Source of the DNA: Bacteroidia bacterium
Lineage (GTDB): Bacteria; Bacteroidota; Bacteroidia; NS11-12g; UBA955
NCBI GenBank assembly: GCA_014376345.1
Contig: JACMRS010000236.1
Location: 1 to 7,488, forward strand
DNA: 7,488 nt
Direction: 5' to 3'
Shown here: positions 1 to 6,229 of the stretch, one piece after another
Numbering within the stretch: position 1 is the first letter of the stretch
Layout: every line of letters begins with the position of its first letter
Position numbers and translations under genes: made by a program
Notes under the pieces: generated by a model
The model's input: the letters and a program-made list of their open reading frames with translations, nothing else
The model's database searches: none
Told to the model about the DNA's origin: nothing

Positions 1-1
1 C

Positions 2-646
2 GGAAAAGAAAATTGTACTACCGTAAGAAATTTCTGTAATTACAATTTTTTCAAACCTTATGTCAATAGCGGCTATCGCAACCTTACTAATCTTTTTTAT
101 ATTGGAATTGTTCTTGAAAACCGCGGTATACTTGAAATTGCGAAGTCTGTTTACCTACAAAAGCAAATTGGCAGAACCGTTATTTTTCATTGTGTTGGCG
201 AACTGTATTCAGATCTGGATCATAAGATTAAAACCCTCCCGTTTTATTCCGAAATCAGCAACCAGCTTGTTTTTCATGGCAGGCTACCATTAGATGAAGG
301 TTATGCTTTGTCAGTTAATATGGGAATAGGACTTTGCATTATTCATCCAATGAAAAATTCTATTGAAAGCTATCCCACCAAACTATTTGAATACATGGCC
401 TCAGGATTGCCTGTGATTATTTCTGATTTCGACCTTTATAAAAGTGTCGTTGAAACGAGTGGCTGTGGTATTTGTGTAGATCCTTTAAACCCTATAGCAA
501 TTTCAAATGCTATCACATATCTTAATGAACACCCTGAAGAAGCATTAAAAATGGGAATGAAAGGAAGAATTGCTGCCGAAGAATATTATAATTGGGATCA
601 GGAAAAAGTTAGATTACTTTCTTTGTACGAAAAACTTTCAACCTAA
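2..646 (+). CDS. Glycosyltransferase family 4-like protein, C-terminal part (5' end outside window)
   Basis: This is the C-terminal nucleotide-sugar-binding half of a GT-B fold glycosyltransferase (GT4, 'glycosyl transferases group 1'). Such enzymes transfer a sugar from an activated donor to a glycan or lipid acceptor at the cytoplasmic face of the membrane. The frame is open from base 2 without a start, so the gene is cut by the window edge; 214 residues are visible. Around visible residues 33-42 is the beta-strand plus RG segment (YIGIVLENRG) that opens the domain in this family. The EX7E signature, ESYPTKLFE, lies at nt 365-391 and is followed by YMASGLPVI, the donor-binding core. A C-terminal helix with NWDQE ends the protein, as is usual. 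An ATG at 308 is internal to the domain and is not a start. The donor and acceptor cannot be inferred. The 3' end overlaps the convergent b5-like gene by 9 bases. Confidence 0.88.
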   Translation, partial: GKENCTTVRNFCNYNFFKPYVNSGYRNLTNLFYIGIVLENRGILEIAKSVYLQKQIGRTVIFHCVGELYSDLDHKIKTLPFYSEISNQLVFHGRLPLDEGYALSVNMGIGLCIIHPMKNSIESYPTKLFEYMASGLPVIISDFDLYKSVVETSGCGICVDPLNPIAISNAITYLNEHPEEALKMGMKGRIAAEEYYNWDQEKVRLLSLYEKLST

Positions 647-901
647 TTTACCAACTGCTTCGAATTTAAAAAAAACAGTTTCTGTGTGCGGTGCTTCAGA
701 AAGCTCATCTGTTAAATCCTGCCCTGCCCAATGCTCGTAATGCATTCCTTTTTTCCAAAGTCTGCTTTCTGTAACATCATAAATAACACCTTTATAACAG
801 ACCCAAATTTCAGGCTTGTCTTGCCCGTTTCGCAAGGCTAATTGATTTTTTGTATAAACAGGTAGCTCCAATTGTCGTAAATTATTCGCAAATTTGAACA
901 A
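638..901 (-). CDS. Cytochrome b5-like heme/steroid-binding domain protein
   Basis: This small soluble single-domain protein resembles the bacterial 'predicted heme/steroid-binding protein' family (Cyt-b5 domain). Visible family features are YTKNQLALRNGQD, the strand WVCYKGVIYDVT (residues 33-44), SRLWKKGMHYEHWAGQDLT (46-64) and SEAPHTETVF (68-77). His57 and His72 (counting from the 901 start) are the candidate axial heme ligands; the HPGG of eukaryotic b5 is replaced by HYEHWAG, as in other prokaryotic members. There is no signal peptide or membrane segment, so it is probably cytoplasmic. The start is uncertain. The longest frame begins with TTG at 899-901, directly after an in-frame stop. 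TTG at 869-871 would give a 77-residue protein starting MELPVYTK, which fits a domain-only protein better and leaves more room for a promoter. It diverges from the kinase gene. Its partner and physiological role are unknown. Confidence 0.85.
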   Translation of the reverse strand: MFKFANNLRQLELPVYTKNQLALRNGQDKPEIWVCYKGVIYDVTESRLWKKGMHYEHWAGQDLTDELSEAPHTETVFFKFEAVGKLG

Positions 902-917
902 TTAATATCACAATCCG

Positions 918-2093
918 TTGAGAGCACGCATACTTCTTGGTTTTATTATTATATATATTCTGGCCGCTTTCGGATGGTGGCTGTACTCACTAATTACAAT
1001 GAGTGAAAGACAGTATGTTTTGGAAACCAAACAACTTAATAGCGAATCGGCTCAAAAAAAATCAGAAACCTTAAGATTGATTCTTTATCATGAATTTTCC
1101 TCTCCTACAGCTAAAAATTACAAGCATTATGATACCACAGTAGCTGTAGATATTCATAAACTAAGCTCCTATCTAAGAAATAATGTCGCTCCTAACTTTA
1201 GTGTTTCTTTAAATGAAACTACAGATAGCCTTCAGAAACTTCTAACAATTTCACCATTAAAATTATCAGTTTCAACAATAGAAAAGCAGCATCAGTTGAG
1301 TATCAGGGCGTATTATTCAGAAGGTATTTTTTTTACTTTGGCGGTGATTATCAGCGTAGTGTGGTTATTCAGGCAACTTGAACGGATATTAAATCTGAAC
1401 AGAACTCAGAATAATTTTCTTTTATCGGTAACACATGAGCTGAAAACACCTGTAGCAGCTGTCAAACTGGTGTCGGAAACATTATTGAAAAGAGACCTGA
1501 ATGATGCATTAAAAAAACGGTTATTAAATCAAGCGGTTTCAAATACAGACAGACTTACAGAGCTTATTGACAACATGCTTTTACTGACTAGAATTGACGG
1601 TAAAAACTATACTTTTTCTGACGAACAGATCAATCTTAACGAAGTTTTTGTTCAGCTTGCAGATCAGATAATGGACCGTGAAAATTTTAACGGCGAAATT
1701 GAAATTAACATTCCCCATGATTTTTATATAAGCGGAGATGAAATTTCTTTAAACCTTGCCTTCAGTAATCTTTTGGAAAACTCTGTGAAATATGCAGGAG
1801 GAGCGGCTAAAATACGTGTTAACGGGTCACGCGTCACAAAAAAACTATTTATTTCAATAGCTGATAACGGACCAGGCATACCCAAACAATATTGGAGTCG
1901 CATTTTTGAGAAATTTTACAGAATTGGTGATGAACAAACAAGAAATGCTAAAGGAACAGGACTTGGACTTTATCTTGTAAAACAAATTTTATGTCAGCAC
2001 AAAGCCATAATTTCATTGAAACAGAACGAACCAAAGGGTATTATCTTTAATATTGCATTTAAATTACCTAAAAAGAATCACAAAATAACATGA
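918..2093 (+). CDS. Sensor histidine kinase (two-component system)
   Basis: This is a membrane-bound sensor kinase of 391 residues that autophosphorylates on histidine and passes the phosphate to the regulator encoded next. It has a first membrane segment at about residues 5-26 and a periplasmic sensor of about 110 residues with no family I recognise. A second membrane segment spans about 136-151 (IFFTLAVIISVVWLF). The HisKA dimerisation domain has the H box SVTHELKTP with phospho-acceptor His173. The HATPase_c domain shows the N box (NLLENSVKYA, 284-293), G1 (DNGPGIP, 317-323), F box (FEKFYRI, 330-336) and G2 (GTGLGLYLV, 346-354). All catalytic boxes are intact and there is no HAMP domain. 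The start is TTG at 918: an in-frame stop lies at 903-905 and no ATG precedes the first membrane helix. The 3' end overlaps the regulator by 4 bases (ATGA). The input signal is unknown. Confidence 0.93.
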   Translation: MRARILLGFIIIYILAAFGWWLYSLITMSERQYVLETKQLNSESAQKKSETLRLILYHEFSSPTAKNYKHYDTTVAVDIHKLSSYLRNNVAPNFSVSLNETTDSLQKLLTISPLKLSVSTIEKQHQLSIRAYYSEGIFFTLAVIISVVWLFRQLERILNLNRTQNNFLLSVTHELKTPVAAVKLVSETLLKRDLNDALKKRLLNQAVSNTDRLTELIDNMLLLTRIDGKNYTFSDEQINLNEVFVQLADQIMDRENFNGEIEINIPHDFYISGDEISLNLAFSNLLENSVKYAGGAAKIRVNGSRVTKKLFISIADNGPGIPKQYWSRIFEKFYRIGDEQTRNAKGTGLGLYLVKQILCQHKAIISLKQNEPKGIIFNIAFKLPKKNHKIT

Positions 2094-2785
2094 GCAACCG
2101 GATACTACTTGTAGAAGATGAACAGCATTTGATGGAATTGCTTAAACTTAACCTCGAAATGGAAGGTTATAAAGTATCCGTGTGTAGAGACGGAATTGAT
2201 GCAATTACCAGGTTTAAACAGGAACAATTTGATTTGGTAGTTTTAGATATTATGCTTCCAGGCATTGATGGTATTAGCGTATGTGAGAACATCAGGCTAA
2301 CTGACAGTGAAGTACCTATTCTATTTCTATCTGCAAAAGGAAGTGCTGAAGACAGAGTGATGGGACTAAAAAAAGGTGCAGATGATTATCTTACGAAACC
2401 ATTTAATCTGGAAGAATTATTGTTAAGGGTTAAAAAACTTATTGCCAGAAATTCTTCACGTGCTGATAACCCGAATATATTAAGTGAATACAGTTTCGGT
2501 GCTAATTATGTTAATTTCGAAAGTTACGAAGCAAAAGGTGTTAATGGAGATTTTATACTCACTAAAAAAGAAGCGTTGTTATTAAAACTTCTTATTGAAA
2601 ACAGAAATGAAGTTGTAAGCAGAGAAAAAATCCTTCAGACTGTTTGGGGTTATTCTGTCTATCCATCAACCAGAACCATTGATAATTTTGTTCTTGCTTT
2701 CAGGAAACATTTTGAAACAGATCCTAAAAATCCGGAGTATTTTACTGCCCTCAGAGGTGTTGGATATAAATTCATTGAAAAATAA
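2090..2785 (+). CDS. OmpR/PhoB-family response regulator
   Basis: This DNA-binding response regulator of 231 residues is the evident partner of the upstream kinase, because the start codon overlaps the kinase stop in ATGA, which implies translational coupling. The receiver domain covers about residues 1-120. It has the acidic pocket VEDE (8-11), phospho-acceptor Asp53 in VVLDIMLPGIDG, the conserved Ser81, and Lys103 in TKPF. The C-terminal winged helix of the Trans_reg_C type covers about 134-230. It shows LTKKEALLLKLL, the recognition-helix region STRTIDNFVLAFRKHFE and the closing RGVGYKF. All key residues are present and the length is normal. General architecture resembles other Bacteroidota kinase/regulator pairs such as RprXY, but orthology is not claimed. 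The next genes on the same strand, a HmuY-like/TonB receptor unit, begin 184 bases downstream and are candidate targets by position only. Confidence 0.94.
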   Translation: MSNRILLVEDEQHLMELLKLNLEMEGYKVSVCRDGIDAITRFKQEQFDLVVLDIMLPGIDGISVCENIRLTDSEVPILFLSAKGSAEDRVMGLKKGADDYLTKPFNLEELLLRVKKLIARNSSRADNPNILSEYSFGANYVNFESYEAKGVNGDFILTKKEALLLKLLIENRNEVVSREKILQTVWGYSVYPSTRTIDNFVLAFRKHFETDPKNPEYFTALRGVGYKFIEK

Positions 2786-2796
2786 CATACTGTTAT
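2782..2796 (+). terminator. Weak hairpin at the regulator stop, possible terminator
   Basis: ATAACA (2782-2787) and TGTTAT (2791-2796) form a perfect 6-bp inverted repeat around a 3-base loop, overlapping the regulator stop codon. A run of six T occurs at 2811-2816, but it is 14 bases away rather than directly after the stem, and the stem is AT-rich. This is at best a weak intrinsic terminator. Confidence 0.25.
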
Positions 2797-2819
2797 CTTA
2801 ATTTACCGTCTTTTTTATT

Positions 2820-2833
2820 GACTTTTTAAAGTC
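2820..2833. promoter_or_regulatory. Inverted repeat GACTTT-TT-AAAGTC, possible operator
   Basis: This is a perfect 6-bp dyad with a 2-base centre in the intergenic region between the response regulator and the HmuY-like gene. It is compact and symmetric like a protein-binding site. It could also be part of the 3' end of the regulator transcript. No specific binding protein is recognised. Confidence 0.25.
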
Positions 2834-2921
2834 GTAACTATCTGATTTTTATGCAACTATAAATTTTTGTAATATTATTGTCATAAACAGCAATATGACT
2901 AAAAACAAACATGTACTGGTT

Positions 2922-2929
2922 TAATTTTG
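2922..2929 (+). promoter_or_regulatory. Probable Bacteroidota -7 promoter element of the HmuY/TonB receptor unit
   Basis: TAATTTTG matches the Bacteroidota sigma-ABfr -7 consensus TAnnTTTG exactly and lies 40 bases before the ATG at 2970. It would place the transcript start near 2935 with a leader of about 35 bases. No convincing TTTG/TTG -33 element is seen at the usual spacing of about 19 bases, so the promoter may be weak or activator-dependent. That would be consistent with control by a regulator, but it is not proof. Confidence 0.4.
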
Positions 2930-2930
2930 C

Positions 2931-2948
2931 GTCTTTAAATAAAAAGAC
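2931..2948. promoter_or_regulatory. Inverted repeat GTCTTT-N6-AAAGAC at the likely transcript start
   Basis: This is a perfect 6-bp inverted repeat with a 6-base centre, immediately downstream of the -7 element and ending 21 bases before the ATG. A protein bound here would block transcription start, and as RNA it would form a short leader hairpin. Its half-sites resemble those of the 2820-2833 dyad only loosely. Function is not established. Confidence 0.25.
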
Positions 2949-2969
2949 AAATTCTCTAAAAAATCAGAC

Positions 2970-3560
2970 ATGAAAAAAACAATACTTTCAGCATTAATTA
3001 TTTCAGCAATTTCATTTGGAGCTAAAGCTCAATACATAGCAAGTGATTCAGTAAATCTTGGACCCGGCGGGTATCTTAACGATGTATTCTACAGTTTTAA
3101 AAACGGAAGCATCAAAACACAACCAAATTCAGATTGGCACCTTGCCTTTTCTGTGCAGGCTTCACAATTTCCAACCAATCCTGAAACAGGAGCTTCGATA
3201 AGAGTTAATACCAAATTGGTTTTAAAGAAACTCCCTTCTTCTCAGTCAGCATCAAACTGGAGAAACATTGATACTGCTGGTCTTTATGCTCTGCCTGAAT
3301 TATTAAATTCAGATACAACCTGGGATTTAGGTGCATTTAATGCAGGTTATGATAAATCAGGTGCCAATATTTTCGATTTCAAATGGGGTGCTTACAACCA
3401 AAGCACACACAATCTTGAAGGTACAAATGTTTTTGTTATGATAGGTTCAGGTATCTATAAAAAGATCTTTATCTCACAACTTGATCAGGATACAGCTTGG
3501 AGATTTATTATTTCAAATTTAGACAACACTGATTCATCATCAGTAGTAATCAGGAAATAA
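2970..3560 (+). CDS. HmuY-like secreted protein, N-terminal part ending at an in-frame TAA
   Basis: This is a 196-residue exported protein. It starts at ATG 2970 with a Sec signal peptide (MKK, hydrophobic residues 4-17) and a likely cleavage at AKA|Q (20/21). The remainder resembles the first half of HmuY-family proteins, which bind heme outside the cell and hand it to a TonB receptor. The resemblance rests on the block IKTQPNSDWHLAFS (residues 49-62), which parallels FKTNEISDWDICF in the lipoprotein at 6230-7240, and on the receptor next door. It ends at TAA 3558-3560, but the same frame continues unbroken to 4217 with the rest of a HmuY-like protein and a T9SS sorting domain. This part is therefore most likely a truncated product of a 415-codon gene. 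If made alone it would be exported to the periplasm but would lack the T9SS surface signal. A probable promoter lies just upstream. The ligand (heme or other) is inferred from family and context. Confidence 0.75.
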   Translation: MKKTILSALIISAISFGAKAQYIASDSVNLGPGGYLNDVFYSFKNGSIKTQPNSDWHLAFSVQASQFPTNPETGASIRVNTKLVLKKLPSSQSASNWRNIDTAGLYALPELLNSDTTWDLGAFNAGYDKSGANIFDFKWGAYNQSTHNLEGTNVFVMIGSGIYKKIFISQLDQDTAWRFIISNLDNTDSSSVVIRK

Positions 3561-4217
3561 GCTTATACAAATAAATTATTCGCTTATTATAATGTTGTCA
3601 GTAATAATACTTCAGACAGAGAGCCAATTAAAACAGATTGGGATATGTTGTTTACTCGTTATAAAACGTTTGTAACGATACCTGGTTTTGGTTCTGCAAA
3701 TTATGTTGTAACAGGAGCTCTTTCAAACAAAGGCGTTACTATTGCTAAAATTAAAGGAAAAAAATCATCTGAGGTTTATGGTAATATTACTGCGCCTTAC
3801 AGCAAAAACATGTCTGCAATTGGTTGGAAATTTCATAATGCTTCACCTCCAATCGTAGTATATGATTCTTTAACTTATTTTGTTAAAACAATCAACTCTG
3901 ATATTTACAAAGTAGTATTCACCAACATTAAAGGCGGCACTACAGGTAAAATCTATTTCTTTGAAGGAAACAAATCAGGTATCCAAAATATAACTAGTGC
4001 TAACAAATCAATCAAAGCTTTCCCTAATCCGGCTATCGATCACATCAGCGTTGATATTGAATCAGCAAATATTGGTATTTATTCTATGGAAGGCAGACTA
4101 ATCAGGTCGGTTTCAGAAGGAGAAAATATCTTTATCGGCGACCTTTCAAACGGCATTTATTCATTAAGAGCTATCAAAGGAAATTCAGTTTACACAGGTA
4201 TCTTTATTAAAGAATAA
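3561..4217 (+). pseudogene. C-terminal part of the HmuY-like protein with T9SS type A sorting domain, separated by an in-frame stop
   Basis: This continues in the same frame as 2970-3560, directly after its TAA, for 218 codons without another stop. It begins with AYTNKLFAYYNV and includes IKTDWDMLFTRY, the second WDxxF block of the HmuY-like region, parallel to NTWDLEFTQY in the lipoprotein at 6230. Next comes the block IGWKFHNASPPIVVYDSLTYF, which corresponds to IGYNWKTIDFGTYNYSV there. The last ~65 residues, from AFPNPAIDHISVD to YTGIFIKE, form a typical T9SS type A sorting domain that directs export across the outer membrane and usually surface attachment. The first ATG (3645) falls inside the conserved WDMLF block, and no signal peptide precedes it, so independent translation would not give a secretable protein. 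I therefore treat it as the severed 3' part of one gene; a sequence error at 3558-3560 would restore it. The receptor gene follows after 8 bases. Confidence 0.75.
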
Positions 4218-4225
4218 CTTTAAAA

Positions 4226-6229
4226 TTGACGTTTCATCTGAAGCTTAAAAATATTTTATGTTTTCTGACTTTATTGTCTGGCTTCAATGCTATGTCTCAA
4301 ATTATAAATGACAGCAATGAGCTCGACCCAGTAACTATTACCGGTCGGGCTCTTCCTGTTAAATTATCTCAATCTGTTTATAATGTCAGAGTTATAAATA
4401 GTAAAACTATTGAAGCACAGGGTGCTGTTAACTTAAAGGATGTTCTTGCAAAAGAGTTGAATATCCGCACAAACAATGACAATATTTTAGGAAGCAGTCT
4501 TAACCTTCAAGGGATTTCAGGCCAAAATATCAAAATTTTACTTGACGGTGTCCCTATAGTTGGTAGAGAAAATGGAAACGTAGACCTCAGCCAGATCAAC
4601 CTTTCAAATATTGAAAGGATTGAAATTGTGGAAGGACCTCTTTCTGTTGTTTATGGCACCGATGCTCTTGGTGGTGTTATTAATCTTATTTCTAAAACCA
4701 ATACTTCTGAAAAGCCTTTTCAGGGAAGAGTAAGTGGCTACACTGAATCAATCGGCGTTTATAATTTTGGAGGTGGTGCTGGATTTAAAATCAAATCGGT
4801 AAACATCTCTGCAAATGTTAACAGAAATTTTTTCGATGGTTATAGTCCTACCAATTCAAGAGTAATGCTTTGGAAGCCCAAACTTCAGTATTTTGGAAAT
4901 TATTCGATGGCAACAACCATTGGCAAAACTAAAATTAAATTCCAATCTGATGTATTTAATGAAAAAATAGAAAACAGAGGCGCACCTGTAATTAACAGTG
5001 TAGAGGCTTATGCTTTTGACGAATATTATACAACAAACCGTTCCATGAACACTTTGTCGGTAAATATGAAGGTTACGCCTGCACATGCGCTTAATATTAT
5101 TACCTCTTACTCAACTTACCAGCGCGATAAAAATACTTTTATTAAGGATCTCACAAAACCAAATGAATTGAAGCCTATTGAAAATGTTCAATCTAACAGC
5201 ACCAATTTTTTCCAAGGTATAATGTCAAGAGGTATGCTTTCATCTTTGTTTAAAAGCAATTTTAATTATATTCTGGGATATGATATTAATCATAATACAG
5301 CCAGAGGAACCAGAATAGCCAAAGACAGCGGATTTATAGATGATTATGCATTATTTGGGGGCATTGAATATAAAGTTGGTAAAATGCTGGTATTTCGACC
5401 TGGTTTGAGACTTGCTTATAATTCAAAATATAAAGCACCTGTAGTTCCTTCATTTCAGTTAAGGTTGAATCTTAATAAAAGATTTAATATTAAATATGGT
5501 TATGCAAGAGGCTTCAGAGCTCCGGGATTAAAAGAACTCTACCTGAATTTTGTTGATTACAACCACAATATTCATGGCAACTCAGATTTAAAAGCAGAAA
5601 TTTCAAACAACCACATGGTAAGTGCCAGTTTCCGACATGAAAGAAAAACACATACTATTACTATAGACAATGGTTATTTTTACAATAATATCCAGAGAAT
5701 GATTTCACTTGTAGCAGTTGATCCGGTAACATTAACCTACAGGTATGAAAATATTGACAACTACAAAACTATTGGCACCAATATTTCCTCAACTTTAAGC
5801 GTTAAATCATTTACAGTAACTGCCGGTGCAAGCTATATTGGCATTTATAACAACGCATTTAAGTATGTAGGAACACACAGGTATACTTATTCACCCGAAT
5901 TCAGACTGAGCAGCAGTTACACTGTACCAAAAGCTGATCTTACTTTTTCGATGTTTTATAAATACAATGGCAAACTAATCGGTTACATGCTTGATGATAC
6001 TAGGCAGGTGATACCTACGTTTACATCAGATTATAATATTCTGGATGCTACTATCGGTAAGAAATTTATGGACAAGAGCCTGGGAATAACAGGTGGCGTT
6101 AAAAATATATTTAATGTAACTACTATAAACAGTGTAGGCAATGCCTCATCTGTGCATGGCGGAGGAACCAATTCAATGCAGATCTCCATAGGCAGATCAC
6201 TGTTTATACAGGCTAATTACACTTTTTAA
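4226..6229 (+). CDS. TonB-dependent outer-membrane receptor, HmuR/BtuB-like
   Basis: This 667-residue outer-membrane receptor imports a ligand using TonB-ExbBD energy. The signal peptide spans about residues 1-24 with cleavage near AMS|Q. A TonB-box-like DPVTITG is at 34-40. The plug domain spans about 45-158, with the LLDGVPI (105-111), IERIEIVEGP and YGTDALGGVINLIS blocks. The rest is a beta-barrel ending in Phe667, as expected for an outer-membrane protein. The barrel has FRAP (430-433) and GNSDL (451-455), counterparts of the YRAP/FRAP and NPDL boxes of heme receptors such as HmuR, with His447 and His450 between them. These boxes also occur in related receptors, so the substrate is not proven. 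There is no N-terminal CarboxypepD_reg extension, unlike SusC. The start is TTG 4226: an in-frame stop lies at 4208-4210, and the first ATG is at the end of the signal peptide. It sits 8 bases after the T9SS/HmuY-like gene and abuts the lipoprotein gene, so one operon is likely. Confidence 0.93.
   Translation: MTFHLKLKNILCFLTLLSGFNAMSQIINDSNELDPVTITGRALPVKLSQSVYNVRVINSKTIEAQGAVNLKDVLAKELNIRTNNDNILGSSLNLQGISGQNIKILLDGVPIVGRENGNVDLSQINLSNIERIEIVEGPLSVVYGTDALGGVINLISKTNTSEKPFQGRVSGYTESIGVYNFGGGAGFKIKSVNISANVNRNFFDGYSPTNSRVMLWKPKLQYFGNYSMATTIGKTKIKFQSDVFNEKIENRGAPVINSVEAYAFDEYYTTNRSMNTLSVNMKVTPAHALNIITSYSTYQRDKNTFIKDLTKPNELKPIENVQSNSTNFFQGIMSRGMLSSLFKSNFNYILGYDINHNTARGTRIAKDSGFIDDYALFGGIEYKVGKMLVFRPGLRLAYNSKYKAPVVPSFQLRLNLNKRFNIKYGYARGFRAPGLKELYLNFVDYNHNIHGNSDLKAEISNNHMVSASFRHERKTHTITIDNGYFYNNIQRMISLVAVDPVTLTYRYENIDNYKTIGTNISSTLSVKSFTVTAGASYIGIYNNAFKYVGTHRYTYSPEFRLSSSYTVPKADLTFSMFYKYNGKLIGYMLDDTRQVIPTFTSDYNILDATIGKKFMDKSLGITGGVKNIFNVTTINSVGNASSVHGGGTNSMQISIGRSLFIQANYTF

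Noticed and set aside
60..293. 77-codon open frame on + starting at ATG 60
   Set aside because: It is a shadow of the glycosyltransferase frame, which is open from base 2 and carries recognisable family sequence through the same region.
308..646. ATG at 308 as the start of a short glycosyltransferase
   Set aside because: The frame continues upstream to base 2 with the expected YIG...RG segment of the domain, so 308 is an internal Met and the gene is cut by the window edge.
3558..3560. Reassignment of TAA as a sense codon
   Set aside because: Other genes here (646, 2785, 6229) end in TAA at the expected protein lengths, so a general recoding is not supported.
4856..5086. 76-codon open frame on the - strand inside the receptor gene
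   Set aside because: It is rich in Cys, His and Ile with no domain, and lies antisense to a well-supported beta-barrel coding region.
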